DNA of 64,000 bases. It comes from Erythrophleum ivorense. Lineage: Eukaryota > Streptophyta > Magnoliopsida > Fabales > Fabaceae. The first letter of the stretch is position 1; each line of letters starts with the position of its first letter. Positions 45,728-56,869 of this stretch are shown in pieces. The notes under the pieces are model-generated. The model worked only from the letters and a program-made list of their open reading frames with translations, made no database searches and was not told the DNA's origin. The stretch is taken from positions 1,488,001-1,552,000 of the forward strand of contig JAIUCV010000083.1 in assembly GCA_026724425.1 (NCBI GenBank), given 5' to 3'. Made by a program: the position numbers and the translations under genes.

Positions 45728-46282
45728 TATTGAAGTTAAACTTGATTTTGGATTAAGCTAAGTTCTAAAGAAATCTCTAGAAATATTCTAGAAAGTTTAT
45801 CACCTCCTTAAGGTGTTCTAGAGATTCTAGAGAAATCTATAAATTAAATTATCTAGATATTTGTATAGAAAAATCTAGATAATTATGTATAAAAATCTAG
45901 ATGTTATGAAAGATAATTCTAGAGATAGGATAAGGTTTGTAGAAGAAAGTTGTAGAAGAAGATAAAATATCTAGGAAGTAAGGAGGTGGTAGAAGAAGAG
46001 TCTAGATCCTTGTAAGATAGCTTTGGGAGGCTATAAATACCTCCTCACCCCCTCATTTGTACACAACAACAAACACAAGAGTTGTATAAGAAGTTGAACA
46101 AGTTAATAAAGAGAGTGTTCTAATAATAAGTTCCCTTGCTCTTTTCTAAAGTCTTTCAAGCATTATCCAAGTGTTCTTCCATATTCTTCTTCATACTTAG
46201 AGGGCCTTTTGTTTATTTCGGGTTTCTCGGGTATTACGATCTTGGGCTAGTGCTAAGCACTATCGGTGTTGGTTTCTTTACA
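45728..46282 (+). repeat. Copia 5' LTR
   Basis: 555 bp, rich in 'tctagata/ctagaaa' motifs; TATAAATA box at 46032-46039. Confidence 0.92.
46032..46039 (+). promoter_or_regulatory. TATA box in the Copia LTR
   Basis: TATAAATA in GGCTATAAATACC, followed about 30-35 bp later by a C/A-rich start region; the same box is at 57804-57811 in the 3' LTR. Confidence 0.7.
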
Positions 46283-46353
46283 TGGTATCAGAGCCATTCT
46301 AATCTTGTGCTCATCAAGATCGGAATTTAGGAGAACTCGGGTTTACTCTAAGT

Positions 46354-47547
46354 ATGGAATCAATGGGTCGTGTTGTTGGATTGGGTATGGAGATCTTAAA
46401 CCAATCTAACTACCGGTTATGGAAGTCATGTATGGAGTCATACTTGGTGAGTGAGGACTTATGGGATGTCGTTGGCGGCAGCAGGACAACACCACCAAGG
46501 GGAGCTGCTGCGACAGCGGAAGCGACAAAAGAGTGGACACGGAAGAATGCCAAGGCGGAGTTTGCTTTGAAGAGGTCAATATCCTCGGGAATATTTGAGC
46601 ATGTCTCAAGGTGCACATCCGCTAGTTCAATTTGGCAGGCGTTAGATCAACTGTTCAACAAGAAGAACGAGGCTCGTCTACAGCTGTTAGAGAATGAGTT
46701 GGCGAATGCGAAGCAGGGGGAGTCTTCAATCTCAGAGTTTTTCATCAAGGTAAAAAACCTTTGCTCTGAGATTAATACTCTAAATCCGGAGGAGTCAATT
46801 TCGGAAGCTCGGTTAAAGCGGTCTATCATTCGTGGTTTACGACCCGAATATACACCGTTTGTAACTTCCGTTCAAGGATGGGCTACACAACCTTCCTTGG
46901 AAGAGTTTGAGAATTTGTTAGCTTCGCAAGAATCGTTAGCCACGCAAATGGCAGGATTCAAAATCCAAGACGACTCGGGGAGCGCTTTTGTAGCTCGGAG
47001 GCAACAGAGCTTCAAAGGAAAATCAAAGTATGATGGTCCGAAGAATAATGATGGACGGGAACGATCTTGTACGGGAGACAAGAGGCGGTTCAAGTGCTAC
47101 CGGTGCGGGAAGCTTGGGCACTTCAAAAAGGATTGTCCAGTCAAGCTGAAGGAAACCAATATGGCGGAATCAAAATATCACATTGAAGACGAAGAATGGG
47201 GTAAATGTTTCACGATGGAGGTTGCATCTACAGGTACATCCACAACTAAAAATCTTGGGAATGATTGGATTGTGGATTCGGGTTGTAACCATCATATTAC
47301 CGGAGACGAGAAGTTATTTTCTAGTCTTCGGCGCCATGACGGGAAAGAAGCTATCATCACGGCGGATAATTCAATCCACCAGATTGAGAAGGAAGGGACT
47401 GTTGTTATTGAAGGAGATGATGGAGGCCCAATCACTCTCAAGAACGTATACCATGTCCCTGGAGTAAAGAAGAATCTTCTTTCCGTGGTGAATGTGGTGG
47501 ACTCAGGTATTATGTTCTATTTGGCCCAAGAGATGTCAAGTTCTTGA
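46354..47547 (+). pseudogene. gag: Copia gag and protease
   Basis: MESMGRVVGLG start; capsid region with NYRLWKSCMESYL, IWQALDQLF and SEARLKRSIIRGLRPEY; zinc knuckle CYRCGKLGHFKKDC (nt ~47098-47139); protease WIVDSGCNHH (~47266-47295). The frame leaves the family reading near 47518 (should become FGPRDVKFLK), so a small indel stops it at 47547. Confidence 0.88.
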
Positions 47548-48310
47548 AGAATATTCAAGAGTTAAAGGCAGACATAGTTCACACCGGAGCACGGGTTAAA
47601 GATTTTTATATGTTATCGGCCTCAAATTCGTATGTTGAGCAACATGGTGCGGATTCCTTTAAAGGCGATGAACCAGTTGTTCAGATACCAAGTGAAGGTG
47701 GAAGTTCTGAACCGGAGACGCAAGGTGAAAGGGGGAGCACTAACCAAGAAGAAGATGAGGAAGAAGACCAAGGTTCCATGGCTAATCAACGGCCAAAATG
47801 GAATGTTGTCAAACCTGCTCGGTTCAGAGATGAAAGGTTTGTCACTACATACTCATGCTACTTTGCAGCTCCTTTTAATGAAGAAGAACCATCATCATAT
47901 GATGAAGCAAAAGGAGTTAAAGAGTGGGAGACCGCAATGAAGGAGGAGATGGATGCTCTTAAGAAGAATGAAACTTGGGATTTGGTTCCAAAACCCAAGG
48001 ATGTCCAACCCGTCTCTTGCAAATGGGTGTATCGGATCAAGCGCAAGGCAGATGAAAACATTGACAGACACAAAGCAAGGTTGGTTGTACAGGGATTTTC
48101 CCAGAAATATGAAGATAACCAAAGTGCTATCAAGCTAGTTAAAAATTCGGTGTTCCATGCAAGGATGAAGCACATTGAGTTGGAACATCACTTCATATGG
48201 GAGAAGGTGCTTGATAGAAAAATTGAAGTTTTGGAGGTTCGAAGCGAGGATAGTGTTGCAGATATCTTCACCAAGTCATTACCAAAAGGTCAGTTCGAGT
48301 TACTTCCCTC
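47519..48310 (+). pseudogene. pol: Copia pol remnant: junctions of pre-integrase, RT start and RNase H end
   Basis: In frame: FGPRDVKFLKNIQELKAD (gag-pre-integrase), then a jump after SYVEQ over most of the integrase to an acidic linker, RT beginning (WETAMKEEMDALKKNETWDLV, CKWVYRIKRKADENIDRHKA), then a second jump after GFSQKY to EDNQSAIKLVKN and RNase H end (MKHIELEHHFIWEKV, DIFTKSLPKGQFE). CACTA-2 cuts it at 48310; the last codons and stop lie at 57461-57500 (KLGMIDKIKFRGEY). Confidence 0.87.
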
Positions 48311-49000
48311 CACTACAACAAAACATGCCTTTTCCATCGGCATGAATCGTTGTAAAATCGACGGTAATCAGGTATTACGTCGAATTTCCATCGATTTTCA
48401 AATCGACGGTAATCGATCGACGTAAATCCGAAATCGTCGTAAAATCGTCGTAAATTGTGACGAAACAATTTTCGTCGTTAACTCGTTGTTTTTGGTCGAC
48501 GTAATTTCGATGTAATATTTACAACTAATTTACAACGAAATACTAGTTTAGTCGTTAGATCGATGTAAACTTTACGATCGATTAACGACGTATATGCCAT
48601 TTCTATTTACGACCAAACAAAGTCGTCGTAAAACACCGGTTAAATATACCAGGTCAATTACAAAATCGGAAAACCAAATTGAAGAAAAAACGTTGTAAAG
48701 TCGATGTAAACAGTCGTCGTTAATCCGATGTTATTAAAATCGTCGTTAATTCGAGGCATAAAAACGTTGCTAAACCGATGCCATTCTACGACGTGTTTAC
48801 AACGACATCGTTGTTAACCAGATGTTATTGATATCGTCGTTAAACCGAGGCAAAACAACGTTGTAATACCGATGCAAGTTTACGACGATTTCCCAACGAT
48901 AACGTTGTTAAATCGTCGTAAACTTGCAACGAATTAACGACGAAACATCGAATTTTTTATTTATTAATATTCGAACGTCTACGTCGTATTTACGACGACT
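48311..49000. repeat. CACTA-2 left inverted repeat and subterminal repeats
   Basis: After the 15-bp terminal repeat, CGTCGTAAA, CGTCGTTAA, TACGACGA and close variants occur in both orientations every 20-40 bp to about 49000. Confidence 0.88.
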
Positions 49001-49109
49001 TAATATAAAAATAATAAAAAAATATATAAAAAGAAATAAATTAAAAATTTTAAAACGAAATAAAATAAAATAAAATAAAATATAATTCACAAAATTTAAA
49101 AAAAAATAT

Positions 49110-50804
49110 TTAAATAAATTCAAATTCTGACGGGGACAGATCAGCAGCCGTCCCGCTCGTCGTTGCCCGTTGCGCTTCGGCCTCCTCTACCGCTCTTGCT
49201 GCAGCTAGCGCTTCTCGTTTACGCCTTTTTTCTTGCAAGATTGCGGCAATCTGCGGGTTCTCCCTAGCCATGAGCTCGAAAATGGCGTCGTTATCTGAAC
49301 GTTCTGAACGCTCATCTTGGATTTCCCGCTCAAGACGTGCAATCTTGGCCCGCAGTTGGGTCAGCTCTTCATCGTCGGATCGTCGGCGGGGCGGAGCAAG
49401 TGCCGAAGCAACAGGAACCTTGGCAATTGATCCCATCCCAATAGTTTTACCCCTATTCTGAGGGGCGACCTGCCATTTTAAACATTGAATTGATATTAAA
49501 CATTTTAAATATAATAAAATTAAATTAATTAACAATAAATTAATATTTACCTGTACGAAGATGCGATCAATCTCGGGGGTGCTCAACTGCACCTGAGTGG
49601 ATCCCCCGGGAGATAGTTGCTGGGAGCGTTGCGTTTGTTCCTCAACGACCCTTGCGTTCACGTCGTTCCATATCTCCTCTGCTCTCGGAGATACAACAGT
49701 TCCGTCTTTCTTCTTGTGGGTCTTCTCCCAAACATCCGTCAATGGAGGGAGCACACCTCCTCTCTCCGCAGCCTAAAAATGAATTTAATTATACTTTTAT
49801 TATCTTATAATTTATATTATTTGTATATATAAATAATGAAAAACAAAATGAAAGTGCGATATTACGTACCATCTCTAAACGTCTTCCGGCGAAAGACGTC
49901 TGACCGGAGCAGTGAGGGACGACCTTCGGTTGGCAGAGCACTTCATAGAGGTCTCTATGGAATCTGGCTTCATCCAGAATTGAACCAATCCGTCCCACAC
50001 CGTTTGGCTGACGCATATCGGCTTTGCGTCGTTGCCCTTTGTCCGCCATTTCTTTTTCCAGTCGGCGACGGTGTTGTTTGTACGCAACTTGGCTTTCTCC
50101 TTCCATTGTGCCTTCACCTCCTCATTATGAGCTTGATCCCAGGTGTACCGTTGCTGAAAAAAACGAATTTATAATTAAATTATTTATATCAAATATAAGT
50201 AATTAAGTAAATATAAAATATTAGAAATTAAAAAAGTTCAAAAATTATTACCGCAAACATCTTAAACCAAGTATCTCTGATATCTTGACTGACTGCCGAC
50301 CAATTTGGATGAGCTTCGGAAAAATAGGACTTGATGATGTCGCTGATGGTGCGCGAGACCGAATTTTCGACACCAAACCTATAAAAATGTTAATTGTTAA
50401 TTAATATATTTAAGAGATTATATAAATATTAAATTAATACATTAAATTTTAAAAAATTTAAACGTTTTAACTTACCACAATGCTCCATCTTCCTTCTCTG
50501 GATGGATTCTAGTTAGATTTACCCGTCCGGGTAATGCTAGCAACTCTTCAATGGTCATATGTGCATAGGGCCGAGGCAGTTGCACATGTTGCTGCGGGGG
50601 CGGCGGCGGTGGCGGTTGTTGGTGTTGTGGTGGGGGTTGATCGTGGTGTGGTGGTGGCGGGGGGGGGGGATAAAATCCCTGAGACTGCGACTGCGACTGA
50701 GTCGGCGGAACCCTCGTATCCCCCGAGGTAGAAGTAGAACCACCAGAAACACCTGTGCCCGAGATGAACTGACAATACTGGTTTTGGCCGGATGGAGGAA
50801 TCAT
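49110..50804 (-). pseudogene. tnpA: tnpA of CACTA-2, one frameshift
   Basis: Exons (minus): 50804-50476, 50378-50252, 50153-49870, 49772-49551, 49469-49110. The ATG at 50804 comes directly after a splice acceptor and begins MIPPSGQNQY. N-terminal Gln/Pro-rich region with PPPPPPP runs (about residues 35-80), then a Transposase_24-type core (DTWFKMFA, RYTWDQAHNEEV, SQTVWDGLVQFW, VWEKTHKKKDGT, AEEIWNDV) and a C-terminal coiled coil (LRAKIARLEREIQDERSE). The exon lengths add to 1,322 nt, one short of a multiple of three, and the family reading switches frame near 49915 (SANR to VVPHCSGQ), so one base is missing. Confidence 0.85.
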
Positions 50805-51116
50805 CTGCAAATTAATAAAAACAAACATATATATTAGCTTAACCTAATTTGCTAAACAATTATATAATTAAAATTCTATAACTATTTATTTCTAACAAAT
50901 CTAAATACCCATTTCTAAACCATTTCTAATGAAAAATACAGTAAATTAAACAAATATAAGTGAAAAATAAAATAAATAAAAAAACTAACCGTTGTTTGGA
51001 ATGATAACGGAAAGCCGAAAGCAATTGAAAACCGAAAATTTTTTTTTTTTCGTGGGAAAGGGTTTTTTTTTTAGAGAGGAAGAAGGTGTAGCGATGCAAA
51101 TCTGAGGCGAGGCTGA

Positions 51117-51124
51117 TATATATA
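51117..51124 (-). promoter_or_regulatory. TATA box of CACTA-2 tnpA
   Basis: TATATATA about 310 bp upstream of the ATG; a leader (about 51090-50993) and a 5'UTR intron (about 50992-50805) fit between. Confidence 0.6.
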
Positions 51125-52068
51125 GAATTTGTTGTCGTCGCTAAATCGTCGTAAATTGCAACGATTTAGCGACGACATGAATAGTGTCGTCGCTTAATCC
51201 TCGCAATTTACGACGATTTTACAACGAAAAGGAAATTTACATTTTCCATTAAATTAATATTCCCGCACGGGAAACGGAGAAAGTGCGGTCGTTGCTAAAT
51301 CGTCGCAACTTACCATCGAGTTTACGTCGATCCCACAAGAGTCGTCGTAAAGTCGATGGTAAGAATTTTCAATTTGTTTTATATTCCCGCACGCGGGAAG
51401 CGGAATTATTAAACAGTGTCGTCGCTAAAATCGTTGCCAAGGTTAATCGTCGTAATATCGATGGTAAGCGTTTAATCCAATATTACGGCGCCTGCTATCA
51501 CTTTTCGATTTGGTACGATGAAATAATTTTTTATTTTCTGTTTACCAACTACTTTCCAACGACTTGCCAACGACTCGTCGCAAAATCGTCGCTAAATTTT
51601 ACCCTAAACCCTAAACTCACCTCAAACTCTTATTTGCTTCAATGGAAGTATGAAATGCTTAAAAACTGTGAATAAGAAGTTATAAACTGAAATGAAAACA
51701 ACAAAAAAAAATTCAAAACCTCATTTTGACAATATCTTCTTATAATACATGTAAGTAAACCTGATATTATGTCAAATGTTTATGAAAACATATTTTTAAT
51801 GATTTTTCATCTACAAACTTAGTTTCAATGTCATATAGTCAATTTTTGTTGCTTGATTAGCCTTATAATGGATATGAGGTGTCTTTGAAGGCATTTTAGG
51901 GTTTAGGGTTTCATTTTAGGGTTTAGTCGTCCTAATATCGTCGCAATTTACGACGATTTGCCATCGCATGTACAGTAGTCGATTGCGAATCGTCGGCATT
52001 TACGACGATTTTCCATCTAAAGTATAGTATTCGTTGGAAAATCGTCGTTCAGTGTAAAATTTTTTCTA

Positions 52069-52076
52069 TATAAGGA
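52069..52076 (+). promoter_or_regulatory. TATA box upstream of hairpin 1
   Basis: TATATAAG in TTTTTCTATATAAGGACCAACACCC, 62 bp before the hairpin. The block resembles that of the second cassette (TTTCCTATAAAATGACCATCACCC). Confidence 0.65.
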
Positions 52077-52137
52077 CCAACACCCTGGTTCACAACCACA
52101 CACAACATAACATTTGAAAAAAAAAGACTTTTTCTCT

Positions 52138-52220
52138 CATCTAGATCCGGAGATCGTCTTTCGGAAAATGGAAATCTTTGTCGGGAACATTTTCCGGAAG
52201 GGCGATCTCTGGCCTAGATG
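52138..52220 (+). ncRNA. Hairpin 1 in CACTA-2, microRNA-precursor-like
   Basis: Two 33-nt arms, 52138-52170 and 52188-52220, pair along their whole length around a 17-nt loop. Runs CATCTAG, GAGATCG and CGGAAAATG pair with their complements; a few mismatches, G:U pairs and two one-base bulges interrupt the stem. It lies about 30-40 nt after the expected start site of the TATA box at 52069. It lacks the TNPA-type CGTCGTAAA motif, so it is not simply a binding-site palindrome. No mature product can be assigned without small-RNA data; similarity to a known microRNA not recognised. Confidence 0.55.
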
Positions 52221-52452
52221 TTGGAAAATTTTTTATAACAAAATTTACGACGTTTTACCATCGTATTTTGTATGTATTTGTGATTAGTCGGGGAATCGTT
52301 GCAAGTTACGTCGAATTTACGACTAATTTTTTTGGGATAGTTGGAAAATCGTTGTAACTTACATCCAATTTACGACGACCCGTCTCTTGATCGTCGTTAT
52401 GTGCAACAAGATTGCTACTTTCAAGGTATGTTGGAAAATGACCATATTTTCC

Positions 52453-52460
52453 TATAAAAT
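52453..52460 (+). promoter_or_regulatory. TATA box upstream of hairpin 2
   Basis: TATAAAAT, 47 bp before hairpin 2, followed by GACCATCACCC and a C/A-rich likely start region (TTCTTTCACACACATC). Confidence 0.7.
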
Positions 52461-52506
52461 GACCATCACCCCTCCATATTCTTTCACACACATCATAAAT
52501 CTTCCT

Positions 52507-52597
52507 CATCTCTTGTTGAGGTCAGAGTATCCCATGCAAAATGTTTAGGCTTTCCTAAACATTGTTATATGGGATCATCTGATCTCGACAAGTGATG
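52507..52597 (+). ncRNA. Hairpin 2 in CACTA-2, microRNA-precursor-like
   Basis: Arms 52507-52549 (43 nt) and 52554-52597 (44 nt) pair around a 4-nt loop CTTT. Across the stem I count four mismatches, three G:U pairs and one one-base bulge. Strong runs are TCAGA, ATCCCAT and AATGTTTAGG with their complements. This degree of imperfect pairing is like plant microRNA precursors, and unlike a random inverted repeat or a perfect siRNA hairpin. + strand, opposite to tnpA and tnpD. Confidence 0.65.
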
Positions 52598-52975
52598 AAG
52601 AAGATTTTTTTATTTATTTTTGACAGTTGGAACGAAATTACCACGAATTTGGAACAGTATTTTTATTCTCGTAGGTATATCGATGCACAATGCATCTTTT
52701 TAACATCGAATCGTCGTAATGTCGACGCAATTTCCAACGACTTTCCATCGATGGTGGGTATGTTGGAAAAAGTTACGGAAATTTGATTTTCTAAGTCTGT
52801 TTCTGAAGGGATGATCGTTGAATAAGTTACAGAAATTTGTTTTCCGATAGTTTTTCTACTTAATTATTCATCATTAGTAACAAAACGGGAACTTCATAAC
52901 ATAAGCTGCAAATTAACAGAAATATCAAATATGATACAATATGGTACAATATCTCAGAATACAATATATGATCTG

Positions 52976-53940
52976 TCAATACTCGTCCGAGTCATTTCGG
53001 TCGCTGAACTCATCATCATCCGGTTCATCGCTTTCGGAGAATTCATCCGGAACACTCTCCTCTTCATCATCATCACTCATATCGTCAGCCACATTTACAC
53101 TTTGTGGGTTTTGAGGATCTATTAAGAAGATAGACCCTGTTGTGTTCTCCGCCGGATCTGGTATAACCGAACAATGATCTTGCTGCATTGGCGGAATTTC
53201 ATCCTGATCTCCAACGATTGTGCCCCTAGGAGATACCTTAACAACAGATAACCAAGTAATTCCTGATGTTCGAACACGCGGATATGGTACGAATGTTACT
53301 TGTTCAGCTTGCGACGCCAAGATAAACGGCTCGAATTTGTTGTAACGCCGAGATTGGTTTACGTCAACTCCATATGTGTTCTCTCGAACGCCTCTGCCGA
53401 GTGTTGGGTCAAACCAATCACATTTGAAGAGAACACATCTTAAACCAAGCAATCCGGGGTATTGCACTTCAATAATATCTTGCAACACGCCATAGAAATC
53501 AACCTCACCCCTAACGCAAACACCGTAATTCGCAGTAGCCCTTTCGTTTCCATAGTTGAACGTATGGAACACGTAACCGCGTGTACAATACATAGGAGCA
53601 GAAGTGATCCTCCATATTGGCCCTTTGATTAACTCGTGAAACCACTGCGGATATGCTTCGTCACCAGGATTAACCTATATATATTAATAAACAAATCGTT
53701 GACAAACTCAATTACTATATGTAATAGGGTCATATTAATTATACAAACGTAATTGAGGTAAGTAATTCAAACTAACCGATGATTTAATCCACTCCGCAAA
53801 GTGCTGATCTTTCCGTTTGTTCAGTTCCGTATCTGTAACCCCGTCGATACACTCCCGGACCTGTCTACAAAATTCCCTGCAAAATTCAAGGAATTTAATG
53901 TATAGAATATATTTGTTAAATCAAATACAACCTGCATAAT

Positions 53941-53994
<54 letters not shown>

Positions 53995-56764
53995 CATAAA
54001 TGACTTACGTCTCAAACGGAGTAACTTCCTCGCAATTGAGTAAGACATACGTATGTGCACTATGACGATCGTTCTCGTTTGCCCACCATACTTCTTTAAT
54101 ACATCCACCTAATCGGCCGACTGACGTGAATATATCTGGTACACCTTCCACTGGATATGACCGACCAACACCACCATCGTCATAGCGTTTTGTAGCCCTT
54201 TTACGTGTGCGCACTTTTGATGGAAAATAGAAGTCAGTGAAATGAGAAGTTTCTTGAGACAAACTTCCAGAAACGATCGATCCTTCAACCCTTGCAAGAT
54301 TTTTGGCTTTTCCTTTTAAGTACCCCATAAATCGCTCAAACAGGTACATCCAACGATAATGAACTGGCCCACCAAGCTCTGCTTCGTAAGGAAGATGTAC
54401 AGCTAGATGTTCCATAACATCAAAAAAGGCTGGTGGAAATATCTGCTCCAAATTACACAAATACATAGGAATATTTTGCTGGAGTTTACCAATAACATCT
54501 ACGGTAAGCGTACGGGTACAAAGATCTCGGAAGAACGCTCCAATCGCTGTATATAACATAAAAGATTTTGTTATTTCATATATAGATTATTTAATAAATG
54601 CATGCATATATATAATATATTGTTTCTAAAATATACCTGCAATTGCCGCGTGTACTTCTGGGTGTAGAAGTTCCGCAAATACAAACGGAAATAACCGTTC
54701 CATAAACACATGACAGTCGTGGCTTTTCATCCCAGAAAACTTTCGTCCTTCAACACATTTAGATAGATTAGAAACATACCCGTCGTGGAACTTCACATCG
54801 GACGTTGCCCATTTGAACAACGACAACTTTTCCGCAGCCCCTAACTGAAATATAGCAACTGGTACTTCCCCCTGGTTAGAAATATGCAATTCACTCCGTG
54901 AACAAATTTCAGGCAAGTCCAATCTTGACTTTACACTGTCTTTCGTTCTGCCTTTTACGTTCAGCACAATATGCATGATATTATCGAAGAAATTCTTTTC
55001 AATGTGCATAACATCGAGGTTGTGTCTGAGAAGATGAGAGCTCCAGTATGGAAGGTCCCAAAAAATACTCTTCTTATGCCAATTGTGCTGTTCCCCGTAC
55101 CCGTCAGGCATATTCCCCGGGGTGTGCCAGTTCCCACCACGTTTAACTGTACTCTCTGCGCCATAATGATCAATTTGCGCTTCTATAGACTCTCCAGATA
55201 AAATCACCGGTGGAGGAGCACGAACAGCTTTGTTCTTCCTAAACAGTTTCTTGTTTCTCCGGTATCTATGATTCAACGGTAAGAATCGGCGGTGACAGTC
55301 AAACCAGCTTGTCTTTCTCCCGTGTTTAAGCTGAAATGCATCTGTTCGATCGAGGCAGTATGGACAAGATAACCGCCCATGCGTAGTCCACCCAGAAAGC
55401 ATTCCGTATGCAGGAAAGTCGCTTATTGTCCACATAAGCACTGCCCGCATCGTAAAGTTCCTCTTGCACGAAATATCATACGTCCGAGCTCCGGTATACC
55501 ACAACTCTTTCAATTCCTCTATCAAAGGCTGCAAAAAAACGTCAAGGGAACGCCGGGGATGCTTCGGGCCAGGGATCAAGATACTCATAAATAGAAATTC
55601 TCTCTGCATGCACATATCAGGAGGAAGATTGTACGGCGTTAGTATTATCGGCCATAGAGAGTATTGCCTACCAGACATGCCGAAAGGACTAAATCCGTCC
55701 GTGCAAAGACCCAAGTAGACATTTCTTTTCTCGCTAGCGAAATCTGGATGAACCGCCTGAAAGTGTTTCCACGCTTTAGCGTCAGATGGATGCCTAATCT
55801 CTCCTTCTGTTTGCAAATGATCGGCATGCCATCTCATCAATCCTGCCGTCCTCTCAGACTGATACAGTCTTTGCAATCTATCTTTTATTGGTAGGTACCA
55901 CATCCGTTGGTACGGTACCTTGTTTCGACCACTACCTTGTGGCTTGTATCGTGGCTTCTGACAAAATCGACACTCCTGCAACTTATCATCATCTTTCCAG
56001 TATATCATGCAATTATCAACACAAACATCTATCATCTGAGAAGGCAACCCAAGGCTAAACACCAACTTTTGTATCTCGTAATACGAATCAGCAGCTACAT
56101 TGTCATCTGGTAAGATATCCTTAATTAGATCAGCCCAACCATCCATGATAAACTGACTTATATTACCATCAGTTTTAAGAGTCATCATCCTTGCTGCAAC
56201 TGACAATTTTGTGTGCCCTTTTGTACATCCATCGTACAAAGGCTGATCTGCTGCTGCTAAAATATCAAAAAACTTTCTTGCATCTGGATTGGGTTCCTCA
56301 TACGCTACATTATGAGGATCTCCATATGTACTTGCGGTTTCCGGAAATGCATCTGTTACCATTTCATGCATTCTATGAACTTCACTTCTACCGTAATTAA
56401 CAGGAGGATGTTCAAGTACGGGATCCACATTTTCTTCAAAACGCATTCCTTCATTAATATAATTACTACTGCTACTACTAGCTGCATTTCCCCCATGACC
56501 TTCCCCATGACAATACCAAATATAATAATTCTGCATAAATCCTCTATTCAACAGATGCGACCACACTTTTGAGATAAGCACAAATTTCCTATTCTTGCAT
56601 TTTGGACAAGGACAATACATGTACTTATTACCGCTTTCGATCGTAATTTGCAATGTCCTGGCCTGGTACATGAATCCCTCAAGCCCATCTCTGAACTCTT
56701 TCCTCAGCAACCCGTCGGAATCTTGACGGTTGTACATCCATTCTCGTATCTGATAAATTGACAT
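52976..56764 (-). CDS. tnpD: tnpD of CACTA-2: En/Spm catalytic transposase, uninterrupted
   Basis: Exons (minus) 56764-54637, 54546-54009, 53876-53777, 53674-52976 total 3,465 nt (1,154 residues) in one frame with GT-AG junctions. N-terminal transposon-associated domain (REWMYNRQ, CPCPKCKNRK, WYCHGEGH), Transposase_21 domain (YLPIKDRLQRLY, GLCTDGFSPFG near residue 350, YNLPPDMCM), DUF4218-like region (VMHIEKN, SHDCHVFMERL, RWMYLFERFMG) and DUF4216-like region (YGVLQDIIEVQYPG, LFKCDWFDPT), ending in an acidic tail (ESDEPDDDEFSD). With TNPA it would cut at the element ends. A second transposase family from that of CACTA-1. Confidence 0.9.
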
Positions 56765-56854
56765 ATTTTTTGAAGTAGTTGTTTTTTTTTGTTTTTTTAG
56801 AGAGATATAAGTTTAAGTAGTTGAGAGTGAAATGATGGTTATTGGAGGTCACGG

Positions 56855-56862
56855 TATATATA
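56855..56862 (-). promoter_or_regulatory. TATA box of CACTA-2 tnpD
   Basis: TATATATA about 90 bp upstream of the tnpD ATG at 56764, at the inner edge of the right subterminal repeats. Confidence 0.65.
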
Positions 56863-56869
56863 GAAAAAT

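Larger units (their letters stand above)
51125..52425. repeat. Internal region of CACTA-2 dense in subterminal-type motifs
   Basis: CGTCGTAAA/TTTACGACGA variants occur repeatedly at 51135-51230, 51295-51360, 51420-51470, 51560-51590, 51928-52060 and 52290-52410. This is unusual since such motifs normally sit at the ends. A GGGTTTAGGGTTT tract occurs near 51600 and 51900-51920. No protein gene. Confidence 0.75.

Noticed and set aside
51283..51675. 130-residue + strand open frame
   Set aside because: It reads through CGTCGTAAA-type repeats and AAACCCTAAA tracts with no family resemblance; the frame is produced by repeat composition.
52507..52597. Naming hairpin 2 as a member of a known microRNA family such as miR820
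   Set aside because: The arm sequence is not one I recognise and no search could be run; only the analogy of location is claimed.
53946..53995. Long (TA)n tract as a promoter or origin
   Set aside because: It lies inside an intron of tnpD and is a simple microsatellite.
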